Shown here: in pieces, positions 16,727 to 23,700 of the stretch
Numbering within the stretch: the stretch's first letter is position 1
Layout: each line of letters begins with the position of its first letter
Assembly (NCBI GenBank): GCA_964555285.1
Contig: CAZKRM010000004.1
Coordinates: 77,835-141,834, forward strand
Source of the DNA: JBBIQV01 sp964555285
GTDB taxonomy: Bacteria; Nitrospirota; Nitrospiria; Nitrospirales; Nitrospiraceae
Direction of reading: 5' to 3'
Length of the DNA: 64,000 nucleotides
Translations under genes and position numbers: made by a program
Notes under the pieces: generated by a model
What the model was told of the DNA's origin: nothing
Databases searched by the model: none
Seen by the model: only the letters and a program-made list of their open reading frames with translations

Positions 16727-16933
16727 ATGGGGATCTCAAAATCAATTGAAAATCGTGTGCGGGCGTTGGCGCGACGGCACGGCTATATTGTGGAAAAGTC
16801 TCGCAAGGGGGAAAGTATCGACAATCTTGGTCATTTCATGTTGGTTGAGTCCAGTACGAACGCGATTGTCTTCGGCAGTCGGTATGATGCTTCCATTGAT
16901 GACATTGAAAAGTACCTCAAAGACGAGAACTGA
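16727..16933 (+). CDS. Small protein of unknown function (68 aa)
   Basis: MGISKSIENRVRALARRHGY, then IVEKSRKGESIDNLGHFMLV and a C-terminal SIDDIEKYLKDEN. It has a basic helical N-terminus and a beta-alpha C-terminus, like small conserved mobile-element proteins with no assigned role. An AAAGGGAAATTAA leader provides a ribosome binding site. It is the first of a run of rightward element genes after the IS. Confidence 0.6.
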   Translation: MGISKSIENRVRALARRHGYIVEKSRKGESIDNLGHFMLVESSTNAIVFGSRYDASIDDIEKYLKDEN

Positions 16934-16998
16934 TGATAAGCCCCAACTGACCAGAAAGCAGGGCCAATGGGCGATGAGCCCAGAAAGGACGGTGAGCG

Positions 16999-17262
16999 AT
17001 GGCAACGCAAGAACAATCTAGAATTCAAGTGACCATGAGCCTACTTCGCGAGGGTGAAATCGTCTTGGGAAACATCCGCGATGCCCAGACGGTTCTCAAC
17101 GTGGCCAATGAGGCGTGGAGCGACAAGCACGAATCGTTTGTAGGGGTATTGGATCTGCTCGATCATAAATTAGCGATGATCGAGAGCGGTACGAAGATTC
17201 TGATCGAGAAAGCTGGCCTGGCTACAGCCGACAAGCAGCCTACTCTATCCTCCGCAGACTGA
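16999..17262 (+). CDS. Small helical protein of unknown function (87 aa)
   Basis: Predominantly helical, with LLREGEIVLGNIRDAQTVLN and FVGVLDLLDHKLAMIESGTK. No motif is recognised. AAGGACGGTGAGCG precedes the ATG and contains a ribosome binding site. The gene ends 9 bases before the open frame of the truncated IS630 transposase, so the breakpoint of that remnant lies at or just after its 3' end; the native C-terminus may be altered. Confidence 0.55.
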   Translation: MATQEQSRIQVTMSLLREGEIVLGNIRDAQTVLNVANEAWSDKHESFVGVLDLLDHKLAMIESGTKILIEKAGLATADKQPTLSSAD

Positions 17263-17270
17263 GGAATGCC

Positions 17271-17906
17271 ATGAGCACCACGGACAGACCGCCTCTGCTC
17301 CGAGTGCAGGGGGCCCTGGAGCCTCCGACGCTTGCCGGCTTGAAGACGGGCGAGGAAAAATCGCAGGTCCAAGCGTTGGACCGGACGCAACCGGGCTTGC
17401 CGATGAAGAAGGGGCGATGCGGCACCATGACGCATGACGACAAGCGTCACGGCACCACCTGCCTGTTCGCGGCGCTCAATGTGCTCGACGGCACCGTGAT
17501 CGGCACCTGTTACCCGGGTCCTCGCCACGAGGAGTTTCTGAAGTTCCTGCGCACCATCGACCGAGACACGCCGCCAGGGCAGGCCCTCCACTTGATCCTG
17601 GACCATGACGGGACGCACACCCACCCCAATGTCAAGAAGTGGCTGGCCAAACATCCCCGCTTTCATCTGCACTTTACCCCGACGAGTGCCTCGTGGCTGA
17701 ACCTCGTCGAGCGGTGGTTCGGTGAGATCACGCGCAAGCGCATTCGGCGAGGCGTCTTCACGAGCGTGCCGGAGTTGGTCGCGGCGATCGACGAGTTCAT
17801 TCGGCTCAATAACAAGAACCCCAAGCCGTTCGTGTGGACCAAAACAGTCGAAGATATTCTGAAGAAGATCACGCATGGTAAAGCCGTTATTGAGACACTA
17901 CACTAG
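17271..17906 (+). pseudogene. IS630-family transposase remnant (5' part missing)
   Basis: From residue 26 the frame reads EEKSQVQALDRTQPGLP, MTHDDKRHGTTCLFAALNVL, LILDHDGTHTHPNVKKWL, then FTPTSASWLNLVERWFGEIT, the C-terminal catalytic half of IS630 transposases. The usual 340-360 residue protein lacks its N-terminal HTH half here, and no left inverted repeat is seen. The first catalytic Asp of the VDEKSQ block is replaced (GEEKSQ). It is therefore almost certainly inactive. The 3' end overlaps the next small gene. Confidence 0.8.
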
Positions 17907-18171
17907 CTCCTTTGCCGGTGTGAATCCTAAGCTGTTCACCGTCAAGGATCTGGCCATACTATTTCGGAAGGACGAGGAGACGATCCGCTGCTGGATTCGT
18001 GACGGCGATGTGTTCCCGGGCGCGTTCAAGGTCACGGGCGGCTGGTATGTGCCTGGCGGGGACGTAAAACACCTAATGAATAGGCCGACGGCAGACATCG
18101 ATGGATCACGTGCAGACGTCCGCACAATGAAGGAGCGGATACATGGCAGGAATCGAGGCGCTTCGCATTGA
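17875..18171 (+). CDS. Helix-turn-helix (excisionase/MerR-like) protein
   Basis: 98 residues as opened. The core NPKLFTVKDLAILFRKDEET, then IRCWIRDGDVFPGAFKVTGGWYVP is a winged helix-turn-helix of the MerR-N/excisionase type, which binds and bends att or origin DNA. The first 15 residues overlap the IS630 remnant and are unlike the family, so the native start was probably replaced by the insertion; GTG 17920 is an alternative. Near an integrase such a protein could act as a recombination directionality factor, but it lies about 9.5 kb away. Confidence 0.6.
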   Translation: MVKPLLRHYTSSFAGVNPKLFTVKDLAILFRKDEETIRCWIRDGDVFPGAFKVTGGWYVPGGDVKHLMNRPTADIDGSRADVRTMKERIHGRNRGASH

Positions 18172-18430
18172 GGCTTATCAGTTCGCTGAAGAATGGCAGG
18201 CGCGTGCAGCCAGTGCCGGCGCAACGCCGACGCACAAGGAGGCGGCCGAGGCGACACGCTATATCATTGCGTTTGCCGAACGGAAGGCGAAAACGATGCC
18301 TAGCGAATGGCTGAGACTCACGAGACAATCGCGTGAAGCCTGGTCACGTAAGCGGGAAGAGGACGCCTGGGCCGAGGCCTGTCAGCACCTCTCCGAAATC
18401 GCATCATTATGTAAGCAAGATTTGGCTTAA
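18143..18430 (+). CDS. Small helical protein of unknown function (95 aa)
   Basis: Rich in Ala, Glu and Arg, with helices ALRIEAYQFAEEWQARAASAG, EAAEATRYIIAFAERKAK and AWAEACQHLSEIASLC. No known domain is recognised. It overlaps the 3' end of the HTH gene by 29 bases in another frame, and AAGGAGCGGATAC gives a ribosome binding site, so the two are translationally coupled. It belongs to the element's rightward block. Confidence 0.55.
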   Translation: MAGIEALRIEAYQFAEEWQARAASAGATPTHKEAAEATRYIIAFAERKAKTMPSEWLRLTRQSREAWSRKREEDAWAEACQHLSEIASLCKQDLA

Positions 18431-18530
18431 ACCGGAAGGGCTAAGCGTCGGCTGATCCCCCGGCGTGATGGAGTCGTCCTCGCGGCTCCGGCCCTTCCCT
18501 CCCCCACGCGAGGCCCTACGAGGAGGGGGC

Positions 18531-19964
18531 ATGCCGGCACGATCCCTATCCGGGAATAAGATTAGGCTCTCCTGCACACTCAAAAATAAGCATGGCACAT
18601 TACTGGGCGAGCCAGAGTCGATTCGCACCGTCGGTCGAGAAGTCTCCGTCAAAGTCGCCAAGCAGCTATTGGCTGGGCACAGCGCAGCCCTGATCGATCA
18701 ACAGGCAACGCAACCTGCCCCGGACATTCGACGATGGCCGGAACCTGTGTTATTTGGGCACTTTGAACCCAAAGGCAAATTTAGTCGAAACGTTTCCGTT
18801 CATATCCCCATTTATCTCGACGGAAAGAAACCGTCGTGGCTCAAGGTCTTTGCCACTGGTCACGCATTCCGTAAACTGTCCGAGTATTGGTTGCAGGTCA
18901 GCGAGAGACGATTGGGCATGGTGGCAATTAAAGTTATTCTCGCGGGGAGTGGCAATGCTAGTGCTTTGCGAAATGCCGCGTGGCCTTCCGGCATTGAAGT
19001 GCAAGATCTCAAGGTGGGAAGGATCGCGTCGGTCCGGCCTGTCCCCGTCGAGATCACACTCAAGCAAGATAGTGAAACGCATACCTTGAAGTTCCTTGCG
19101 GAGAAGGAGGCCTACAGAGACTTGTCGGGGTTCCATTATGGTGACGAGCTATCCGATTCCAGATTTGGATACTTACTCCGCCAGGCCGTGTGGACTGGAT
19201 GCGCTTATGCTGCACGCGAGAGCCCAGGCAAAGGCAAAGGAAGAAGAAAGTGGCTTCAACGTAGCGCCTGGAAGATGGCTGGCTGGTTAGGTCTGGCGTT
19301 ACTACCACCGATGCGGAATGCGTATCAAGGCAATGATGATAACGCTAAGCGAATTGTTTCGGCTATGAAGGCCGAAGTGGCGGATCTCAAGATTAATCCT
19401 AGATCGATGGCAGCATTCCTTGTCCATAAGAATTGGCAGAATGTGAGTCAGCGGCGTTGGGGGAAACAAGAGAAATGGCCTAGCAGGATAACCCCCCTAC
19501 TTGGGACTAACCTGCGATGTGAATCGGGCTCTTTCTGGGATGAAATATTTTATCGCCAAAAGAAGCTGAAGAAGTTTCCTTGGGCAAGGATTCGTAAAAA
19601 CAACCCAGAGCGATTTAATGAACTTACGAGGGATTGGATTATTGAGAGAAAAGCAGCGAGAAAGGATTTCGATTGGGACAGATTCCAAAAAGAACAACCA
19701 AGAAAATTCAATCAGGCAATCGAGGCATTCCTCGATGAACGCTTTGAGCTTTATCCCTTTCGCCAAAGCTGTAGAGTCCCTAGAGAAATCGCTAGCGCCT
19801 GGCCAAAATATATGCAGAAAGAACTGAAATGGGATAGGGCATCAAAAACCTATACGTTTGACATACCAATACAAGGTCCCTATTTCATGCTTCCAAAGCC
19901 GTTCGATGAGATCGTGAGCGACATCCTCGCCAATCGAGACGCCTTCATACTCTCGCCTGATTAG
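18531..19964 (+). CDS. Large element protein of unknown function (477 aa)
   Basis: No family is recognised. The frame opens at 18465, but ATG 18531 has GAGGAGG 4 bases upstream and is preferred. The N-terminal part is beta-rich (IRLSCTLKNKHGTLLGEPES, FSRNVSVHIPIYLDGKKPSW); the middle is helical and basic. The last 150 residues are rich in Trp, Lys, Phe and Arg (RKDFDWDRFQKEQPRKFNQ), suggesting nucleic-acid contact. The 3' half uses more A- and T-ending codons than the flanking chromosome, a sign of foreign origin. Its place upstream of the RepA-like gene hints at a replication or regulatory role, but nothing in the sequence proves it. Confidence 0.55.
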   Translation: MPARSLSGNKIRLSCTLKNKHGTLLGEPESIRTVGREVSVKVAKQLLAGHSAALIDQQATQPAPDIRRWPEPVLFGHFEPKGKFSRNVSVHIPIYLDGKKPSWLKVFATGHAFRKLSEYWLQVSERRLGMVAIKVILAGSGNASALRNAAWPSGIEVQDLKVGRIASVRPVPVEITLKQDSETHTLKFLAEKEAYRDLSGFHYGDELSDSRFGYLLRQAVWTGCAYAARESPGKGKGRRKWLQRSAWKMAGWLGLALLPPMRNAYQGNDDNAKRIVSAMKAEVADLKINPRSMAAFLVHKNWQNVSQRRWGKQEKWPSRITPLLGTNLRCESGSFWDEIFYRQKKLKKFPWARIRKNNPERFNELTRDWIIERKAARKDFDWDRFQKEQPRKFNQAIEAFLDERFELYPFRQSCRVPREIASAWPKYMQKELKWDRASKTYTFDIPIQGPYFMLPKPFDEIVSDILANRDAFILSPD

Positions 19965-20116
19965 CACTTTCCGAAACATTGCAGCGACACCAGAAATTCT
20001 TAATTAGGGCGGAACTATTCTTTCAGCCGCTATGCCATCCTGCCGTCAACATCCTAGGATACAGGATGCTGGAATCAGCCGCCGTTTTCATCTGAAACCG
20101 CACAGGATCATAGGAC

Positions 20117-20317
20117 ATGCCAGAAAAAAACGAGTCACCAACATTCATGGTCACGTCCGAGGTTGCGAGATTCCTTGGGATGTCTGCCGAGCAGATCCGC
20201 TCGCTTGAGCGAGCAGGAAAGCTTAGTGCGATGAGAACTGCGGGTGGGATTCGCCTATTTCACCGGTCCAACATTGAGGAATTTTCTCGTCATCGTGCAG
20301 AGAAGAAAATTCGCTGA
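20117..20317 (+). CDS. MerR-type helix-turn-helix protein (66 aa)
   Basis: The core MVTSEVARFLGMSAEQIRSL, followed by ERAGKLSAMRTAGGIRLFHR, is a MerR/excisionase-type winged helix. Such short proteins act as excisionases, origin accessory factors or transcription switches. The 152-base space upstream (19965-20116) contains an imperfect hairpin around CATCCTAGGATACAGGATG but no gene. It is followed within 30 bases by a coiled-coil gene and then the RepA-like gene, so control of replication is plausible. Confidence 0.7.
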   Translation: MPEKNESPTFMVTSEVARFLGMSAEQIRSLERAGKLSAMRTAGGIRLFHRSNIEEFSRHRAEKKIR

Positions 20318-20345
20318 GCCAGCCAAAAAGGAGGAGGCAGTCATC

Positions 20346-20747
20346 ATGGCGGATGACACTGAAGACGTTTTCGACTATCCGATGTCAGACCACTTCGTCT
20401 CGCAAACGAGACGAAGTCCATACCGAACGGGATTTCAACCGCGCCGCTTTTCGAGAAAGCCGTCGATTCATGAGGCTCTGCAGTTTTCGGATCGCGTATT
20501 CAGTCAATATGTCCGGAATGGTTGTCAGCTTCCAAATGCTGAGCCCGATGTTCAATCCGAGCTCCCTGCGCAGCAAGAGGAGATTCGAGATCTAAAGATT
20601 CAGATGCAAGCCGATCCCGGCGCACAGCAGGACGCAATCAGGGCTTTGCAGCATCAGGTTGGACAACTGATGCAACGGCTGAATGTCAAGACACCGCCCG
20701 GCAATCTGTCAGAACGAAAGGGGCTCGATGTCACCCCTCGGTCCTGA
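20346..20747 (+). CDS. Coiled-coil protein of unknown function (133 aa)
   Basis: ATG 20346 has a strong AAAGGAGGAGG box. The N-terminal half is polar with RRSPYRTGFQPRRFSRKPS; the C-terminal half is a Gln/Glu-rich coiled coil (QQEEIRDLKIQMQADPGAQQ, IRALQHQVGQLMQRLNV). The 3' end overlaps the RepA-like gene by 20 bases, so the two are coupled. A role as accessory factor or oligomeric adaptor for the ATPase is possible; no family was recognised. Confidence 0.55.
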   Translation: MADDTEDVFDYPMSDHFVSQTRRSPYRTGFQPRRFSRKPSIHEALQFSDRVFSQYVRNGCQLPNAEPDVQSELPAQQEEIRDLKIQMQADPGAQQDAIRALQHQVGQLMQRLNVKTPPGNLSERKGLDVTPRS

Positions 20748-21963
20748 GATTGCCGATTTAGGGAACGGCTATTCGATACACTGGCCTGATCACAACATCC
20801 GCTTTTTGATCGAGTACATTACCCGCCAGCAGTCCGGCATCTTCGCAGAATTCACTGTTCTCGATGGAGAGAAAACCCTCTGCGAGGGCCACCGCGTCAA
20901 TTTGAACGGTGACAAGGCTAGGATGGCGAAGAAGGTTCATGAGTACGATGGGCGATTCAAGCTCGCCGATTGGACCCTATTGATCGAGACAACGGCTGTG
21001 CTCGTTCTCCGGCGGTATCGAGAAGGCGAACCGTTGCGACTGCTCAATGCCTCGACGCCTGTTGAGGAGTTGAGTTACAAGCTCAATCCGCTGGTCCTTC
21101 ATCGTAAAACGACCATTCTCTACGGCGACGGAGGGTTGGGGAAAAGTTCGCTGGCCCTAATGTGCGGGATGCTGGTTTCCACGGGTGAATCCCTCGCCGG
21201 CTTGAGCGCGGTGCCGGGCCGCGTGCTCTTTGTCGATTATGAAGATTCTTGGGACGTGCATGTGCGTCGGATGCGGGCAATCGCCGCGTGCCATCCTCAT
21301 CTCAAAGCGGCGGACGTTTGCTACCAGGGACATCATGAGCCGCTGTGGAACATTGTCTCGCCGCTCTTGCGGCGGGTTCAGACGGAGCAGATCGACTTCT
21401 TGATTCTCGATAGCCTCGCGGCTGCCACGTGTGGCGATTCCAGCGCCGAAGCTGCTGCAAAGGCCTTCCGCGCGCTCCGCATGCTGAATATCGGGACGCT
21501 GGTTCTTGCCCATATTCCCAAGACTACCGAGCAGCAGCAACAGGCCGGTATTTATGGAAGCGTGTTTTTTAAGAACTTTAGCCGCTCCACTTGGGAATTG
21601 AAAAAAGAACAGGAGGTCGGCGCCGATGAATCAGTTCTTGGACTCTTCAACCGCAAGTCGAACCTGAGTCGGCTTCATCCGCCGATCGGGTTACGGGTAC
21701 GCCAAAACTCCACGAATTCCGCCATGCAGTATGAGCCGTACGATCTGAGCCAGACCCTTGAGCTGGAGAAGGGTCTTCCCATTGCGAGCCGCATCAGAAC
21801 CTTCTTGGAGAAGGACGGTGGCCTCCACGCCGCTAAAGGCATTGCAGAGGCACTTGAAATATCCATCGGGACCGTCAAAACCACGTTGTCCCGCCACAAC
21901 AAAATGAAGTGGCACAACATCGGCGAAGGCAGGGAGGCGAAGTGGTGCGCACTGAACCGTTAA
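20728..21963 (+). CDS. RepA-type RecA-fold ATPase/helicase of the element
   Basis: A 411-residue protein. A RecA-like AAA_25/RepA core shows Walker A YGDGGLGKSSLAL (about residues 131-143), Walker B-like FVDYEDSW and FLILDSLAAATCGDSSAEAA, as in RSF1010 RepA and phage or plasmid replicative helicases. The C-terminus is a winged helix (SRIRTFLEKDGGLHAAKGIA and IGTVKTTLSRHNKMKW). Such proteins load at or unwind an origin. The repeat-rich tract immediately downstream supports an origin role. ATG 20728 has an AAAGGGG box. No primase or Rep endonuclease gene is seen. Confidence 0.78.
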   Translation: MSPLGPEIADLGNGYSIHWPDHNIRFLIEYITRQQSGIFAEFTVLDGEKTLCEGHRVNLNGDKARMAKKVHEYDGRFKLADWTLLIETTAVLVLRRYREGEPLRLLNASTPVEELSYKLNPLVLHRKTTILYGDGGLGKSSLALMCGMLVSTGESLAGLSAVPGRVLFVDYEDSWDVHVRRMRAIAACHPHLKAADVCYQGHHEPLWNIVSPLLRRVQTEQIDFLILDSLAAATCGDSSAEAAAKAFRALRMLNIGTLVLAHIPKTTEQQQQAGIYGSVFFKNFSRSTWELKKEQEVGADESVLGLFNRKSNLSRLHPPIGLRVRQNSTNSAMQYEPYDLSQTLELEKGLPIASRIRTFLEKDGGLHAAKGIAEALEISIGTVKTTLSRHNKMKWHNIGEGREAKWCALNR

Positions 21964-22226
21964 TGGTGTCGTTAACACCGACAACACGCGATCTAAGCCC
22001 CTGTTACATAAGGGGACTAGTGTTCACGAAGCCTGTTCACGGTATGCCAGCCACGCCATCGTTAACAAAGACCGTTAACACTGTTTTTCCGTTAACAACC
22101 GTCAACACCGTGAACACATCACGCAAGCCCTTGTTTCTAAAAGTATGTGTTGTTGTCGATGACTGTTGACGGTGCATCGTTAATTAACAACACCCCCCTT
22201 TAGGGGGTGTGTTGTTGTTAACGATG
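21964..22226. other. Origin-like tract with repeated GTTAACA iterons and a long inverted repeat
   Basis: GTTAACA occurs at 21971, 22061, 22074 and 22091, with variants GTCAACACCG (22101) and GTGAACAC (22110), and in inverted form near 22216. A near-perfect palindrome spans 22175-22226: the left arm begins CATCGTTAATTAACAACACC and the right arm ends GTTGTTGTTAACGATG. The central ACACCCCC-TTTA-GGGGGTGT hairpin could also terminate transcription. The tract is AT-rich compared with its surroundings and carries no gene. It directly follows the RepA-like gene, the usual place for an iteron origin. Confidence 0.55.
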
Positions 22227-22276
22227 TTCGAGATGGGAATGCAAAAATAATTTCACTGGAGGGGAGGGAGATCTTT

Positions 22277-22975
22277 ATGTCGAAATCTTTGTCAGCGGCA
22301 TTCCAGGATTGCTGCACCCGATTCGCCGCTACAGCCGATACTGAGCGAACCCTTGCGGCACGTCAGAGTACAGTCACGGTCGATCTGGGTTTGGCGCGAT
22401 CTGTTCATGTCCGATTGGCAGCCGTCCACCGTGACGGCTGCCAACAGATGGACGGAGACACGCCAGAGCAATTGGAACGATCGTTAGAAACCTTCAATCG
22501 CATAAAGAACGAACTCAGGCAGCAGCAAGATAGGGTTGAAGCGCTGGCAAGTGTTCGGAATCGAATCCTAGAGCAACAGCGCCAAGCCGCAGAAGACAAT
22601 CGGCGGGAGTACGCGCACTTCCTGAAAGGGGCACATGACGAATTTCACAGCTTATGGGGGAAGACATCGGAACGATTCCGGTTCTGGGGTTCGCAGAACC
22701 AAGAGGAATTCGAGTGGCGCCGTGTGATCTTTGCGCACCTCGTAAATCTCTGCAGCCAAGGCACGGATGACTGCATCGGGCTGCTCAAAACCTTTCTTCG
22801 AGGTGATTCATTCGGACTCTGTGTTTCACGGGGCTTCTTTCTCAAGAATGCGGATGGCGTCATGGTCAATATTCCCCCGGCCATGGCGGACGTATCAATC
22901 GATGTACCCAGTCGTATTCCGTTCAGGGATGCGTTCGAGCAGATAATCAATGGCCGTGCTGCGATTGGCAATTAA
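22277..22975 (+). CDS. Unknown coiled-coil element protein (232 aa)
   Basis: No family is recognised. The N-terminus is compact and helical, the centre is a coiled coil (EQLERSLETFNRIKNELRQQ, RIKNELRQQQDRVEAL, RILEQQRQAAEDNRREYAHF), and the C-terminus is a mixed domain with FLRGDSFGLCVSRGFFLKN and VNIPPAMADVSIDVPSR. It has a very strong ribosome binding site (GGAGGGGAGGGAG). Its place between the origin-like tract and the small terminase suggests a regulator or packaging helper; this is inference only. Confidence 0.55.
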   Translation: MSKSLSAAFQDCCTRFAATADTERTLAARQSTVTVDLGLARSVHVRLAAVHRDGCQQMDGDTPEQLERSLETFNRIKNELRQQQDRVEALASVRNRILEQQRQAAEDNRREYAHFLKGAHDEFHSLWGKTSERFRFWGSQNQEEFEWRRVIFAHLVNLCSQGTDDCIGLLKTFLRGDSFGLCVSRGFFLKNADGVMVNIPPAMADVSIDVPSRIPFRDAFEQIINGRAAIGN

Positions 22976-22992
22976 CCTGGGGGCGGTTGGGT

Positions 22993-23040
22993 GGTCGAGG
23001 GCCCCCGCCGGTATGGACATGCCGGCCTCCAGCCTCGACC
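22993..23040 (+). other. Nested hairpin upstream of the small terminase gene
   Basis: GGTCGAGG (22993-23000) pairs with CCTCGACC (23033-23040), and inside it GCCGG (23007-23011) pairs with CCGGC (23022-23026). The 173-base gap 22976-23148 has no convincing gene; a 41-codon frame from 23013 (MDMPASSLDRRKASVT...) is possible but lacks a ribosome binding site. In lambda-like phages packaging sites lie just upstream of the small terminase gene, so a cos/pac or terminator role is conceivable. Confidence 0.35.
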
Positions 23041-23148
23041 GCCGTAAAGCCAGCGTGACGGGTCCTTCCCGGCCTTCGTTCTATGCGGGTAAGCGAAGCC
23101 GCAGTTTCGAGCTAGGGACAGAGGTGAAATATAAGTAGGTAGTTGTTG

Positions 23149-23643
23149 ATGAAGCGACGACCAGGATTTCTGACACGATACGCGAAGCATGCGGGGATTT
23201 CTGTGAGAGCTGCGGCCGGACAGTTGGAACGTGTCGGGATCAATTACTTGGCGTTTTTCGATTTTGCCGAGGCTGACCGTCGCCGTGAGGCCTGGGTGCG
23301 TGCAAACTGTGACTCGTCGATTAACGTCCATAGCGTTGACGATCCCATTGCCGGTTCCTTAGGCGAGGCCCAGACACGCGAGCGGCACTTCAAGGCCAAT
23401 CTGGCCGAACTTGAATACCAAGAGCGAATCACTCAGTTGGTACGGAAGGCAGATGTCGAGCGCGAGGCCTTCCGCGTGGGCCGGTTGGTGCGCGATGCCA
23501 TATTGAACGTGCCCTCGCGGCTCGCCGGGATTCTGGCGTCCGAGAGTGACCAGCGGAAGGTGCATGATCTGCTCGATCGAGAACTGTGTCAGGCCTTGGA
23601 GGCGTTGGCGCTCGACGATCCCGGCGGCCCGGCGGCGCCATGA
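23149..23643 (+). CDS. Phage terminase small subunit-like protein (Nu1 type)
   Basis: 164 residues. The N-terminus has an HTH-like segment (HAGISVRAAAGQLERVGINY). The C-terminal half carries the Nu1 pattern: ANLAELEYQERITQLVRKAD, then FRVGRLVRDAILNVPSRLAG and KVHDLLDRELCQALEALA. Small terminases recognise phage DNA and hand it to the large subunit for capsid filling. No large terminase gene follows; the next gene, 57 bases on, is the tape measure gene. In satellites a private small terminase redirects a helper's packaging machine. ATG 23149 is preferred over two upstream TTG codons. Confidence 0.68.
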   Translation: MKRRPGFLTRYAKHAGISVRAAAGQLERVGINYLAFFDFAEADRRREAWVRANCDSSINVHSVDDPIAGSLGEAQTRERHFKANLAELEYQERITQLVRKADVEREAFRVGRLVRDAILNVPSRLAGILASESDQRKVHDLLDRELCQALEALALDDPGGPAAP

Positions 23644-23700
23644 TTGATGAGTCTGGAGCAGACATGTCCGCAGTGCAGACGTCTGCAGAGAGGATGAGGC

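Noticed and set aside
22950..23138. A 62-codon frame between the coiled-coil gene and the small terminase.
   Set aside because: It starts inside the previous gene without a ribosome binding site and overlaps a nested hairpin; coding is not supported.
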